From positions 154,387 to 218,386 of the forward strand of contig CAJJDN010000165.1 of the NCBI GenBank assembly GCA_905182985.1: 64,000 nt of DNA, written 5' to 3'. Position numbers and translations under genes: made by a program. This DNA is from Paramecium sonneborni (taxonomy: Eukaryota > Ciliophora > Oligohymenophorea > Peniculida > Parameciidae). A model generated the notes under the pieces. It ran no database searches. It saw only the letters and a list, made by a program, of their open reading frames with translations, and was not told the origin of the DNA. Within the stretch, counting starts at the first letter, position 1. Each line of letters begins with the position of its first letter. Positions 62,388-64,000 of the stretch are shown one piece after another.

Positions 62388-63135
62388 TTTGGATATTTGA
62401 CAGAAATCAAAATGATGTTGTAAATGAAGTTTTTGCACAAGCATCAGTTTCAGACTATGTAGATTCCTTAGTAAATATTTTTATTTAATGGCGCCATAGT
62501 CAAACATGATTAATAATCTTACCAATTCCATAGAAAGTTGATAATTCTATCTAAGAAAAATACTTCTAAGGCAGTAATGCTATCATCATCCTGTATGGTG
62601 CATCTAAGCTCGAAATACCTCTGAATCATCTAAATTTGTTAAGGCTGAAGCTTATATGCTCATGAGAGAATTATTAAAGAATGAATCTTTGGGAACATAT
62701 CCTGCTCTTGTAATTTATAAGGGATTATAAATTTTACTGTAAATTATATCTGGTTACAATACTCCATTTATAAGTCAGAAAATGGAGAGAGAATTTAGCC
62801 ATATATTGGGATTTTAATGAAAACCAATTCTATAATTCAGAATACTAAATATTTTTATTATAGTCATAATTGGGGTGTGAGTTCAGACTTATATAAAAAG
62901 TATCCTTCTTTAGATGAATTATTCTTAATCACAGGAACCAATTAGGATTCAAAGGGTTTAAACTTTGTCTCTTTCATTCAAGGTTGGCATCTTTCAGTTT
63001 TTGGTGTTTAAAATCACCCTGAAAAGTATATATTTAAATGGAAAGTTTCTGCTCCTCATAGTTATTTTACTTAAAAAATAAAAAGGAAAAATTTTTATAT
63101 TCCTATAAAATCATAATCAAAGAACTTAGTTTAAT
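62388..63135 (+). pseudogene. Decayed gamma-glutamyl hydrolase
   Basis: Family order is recognisable in pieces: FDRNQNDVVNEVFAQASVSD, ILPIPQKVDNSIQEKYFQGS, NAIIILYGASK, NTSESSKFVKAEAYMLMREL, then GTYPALVIYKGLQILLQIISG, and the C-terminal half SLDELFLITGTNQDSKGLNF with GVQNHPEK and SAPHS. At least three frame changes or stops separate them. The catalytic Cys of the WGTCLG box is replaced: the sequence reads LVIYKG, a Tyr at the Cys position. The His-Pro-Glu pair is kept. GGH trims polyglutamate from folates in lysosome-like compartments. No start or stop remains clear. Confidence 0.6.
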
Positions 63136-63187
63136 GTTATTTTTTTGTTTTAATTTAATATAAAATGATTGAATATATATTTATAAT

Positions 63188-64000
63188 TCAAAATGTTAAT
63201 GCTAATAATAAAGCCAAGAAAACAAATGCTATTTATTAGGAAAAGGAACATTCTTCACAACCATCACGAGCAAATCCATTAGCTTAACATTCCTATTCAC
63301 AAGTGGCACATGTTTCTGATCCTTTAGCTTTGATGCATTCAATTTATTCAGTTTATCCATTGACTGTATCATAAGTACTTTAAACTAATAATCTTCTTCC
63401 TGATGATGCGTTTGCTAGAACTGAAGTAACTCTTATTGTTACTGCTCTCCAAGCAATTTCAGCTTTTAATTAAATAATTGCTTATCCTGGAGTAGTATTA
63501 ATCACTTATTCAAGAGTTGCTTTCTTATTCAATCCACCACCAGTATACCAAACTTCAGTTCCAGTTAAATAATAATTAGTCAAACCAGCTGTGGTGACAA
63601 TTTATTATAAAACAAATTAATCATTTAAATGAAGATCTGGAGTTTCATAAGCTGTACATTTCAAATCTGTACACCATTTTAATGTAGTAGCAGCTGTTAT
63701 AACACAAGGTAAATTTGGTGTGCATCCTACTGATTCTTTCTAACTTATTGGTTTGAAAGATGTGTCGACTGCAGCTCCATTTGATCTTAAAACTGTAACA
63801 GTGAATTAGAAATATAATGTGTATTATAATTAGTCTGTATTTGCAATATAATAAGCGATAGAATAGTATCCTTTATAAACAAATTATTCAGTATTTTATG
63901 AATCAAGAACTAACCTTGTACTTAATTCAGTTCCTAAAATAGTAAATGAATAATATCTCCATTATTTTTAGAAATTAAATGATGAAGTTATTGTTAAATC
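63188..64000 (-). CDS. Cysteine-rich secreted/anchored protein, C-terminal 270 residues
   Basis: Open from the right window edge (5' end beyond it) to TGA 63188-63190. It is the intact relative of the two pseudogenes at 56897 and 58239: TGTEVWYTGGGLNKKA, AEIAWRAVTIRVTSVL, then Cys block CATCEQECQANGFARDGCEEC and a terminal hydrophobic helix (IAFVFLALLLALTF). Layout suggests a signal-peptide protein anchored by its C-terminus (GPI or helix). Function unknown; such families are often surface proteins. Confidence 0.75.

Overview
The window reads as macronuclear DNA of a ciliate, most likely a Paramecium. It is very AT-rich, and long, well-conserved proteins only read through if TAA and TAG mean glutamine and TGA is the only stop. 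About 27 introns could be placed, all 21-29 nt long, nearly all GTA...TAG, which is the Paramecium size class. Genes are packed on both strands, often less than 100 nt apart. The exact species cannot be fixed from this sequence.

Layout. 1-13 kb: a partial reverse-strand gene, a reverse-strand gene with frame breaks, a leucine-rich-repeat/ankyrin gene, two tandem single-pass membrane protein genes and a small broken gene. 12.7-21.9 kb: a complete VPS13 lipid-transfer protein of about 3,047 residues, tail to tail with a reverse-strand coiled-coil gene of about 2,027 residues (22.2-28.3 kb). 29.2-33.3 kb, reverse strand: an OTU protease, a RING protein and an M1 (leukotriene A4 hydrolase-like) aminopeptidase. 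33.4-45 kb: a small membrane protein, a dual-specificity phosphatase, an N-terminal MGxC lipid-anchor candidate, a B-box-like protein, a Sel1-repeat protein, a membrane/tandem-PX protein and a protein with tandem LNSP repeats. 46.7-49.6 kb, reverse strand: a complete UPF1 helicase with five introns. 51.3-54.6 kb: four forward genes in a near-operonic string ending in a PDI-like protein and a UBC9-like E2. 56.9-58.7 kb and the right edge: one family of cysteine-rich secreted or anchored proteins, two of them pseudogenes. 59.5-63 kb: a calcium-dependent protein kinase, an RBPMS-type RRM protein divergent from a small coiled-coil gene, and a decayed gamma-glutamyl hydrolase.

Four places hold a direct repeat of 0.8-1.2 kb split by N (one N, or 412 N). 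These look like overlapping contig ends that were never merged, so genes in them are probably single copy. Several genes carry single frame breaks, some in A or T runs; sequencing error and true decay cannot be told apart here, except where many breaks and lost key residues point to real pseudogenes.
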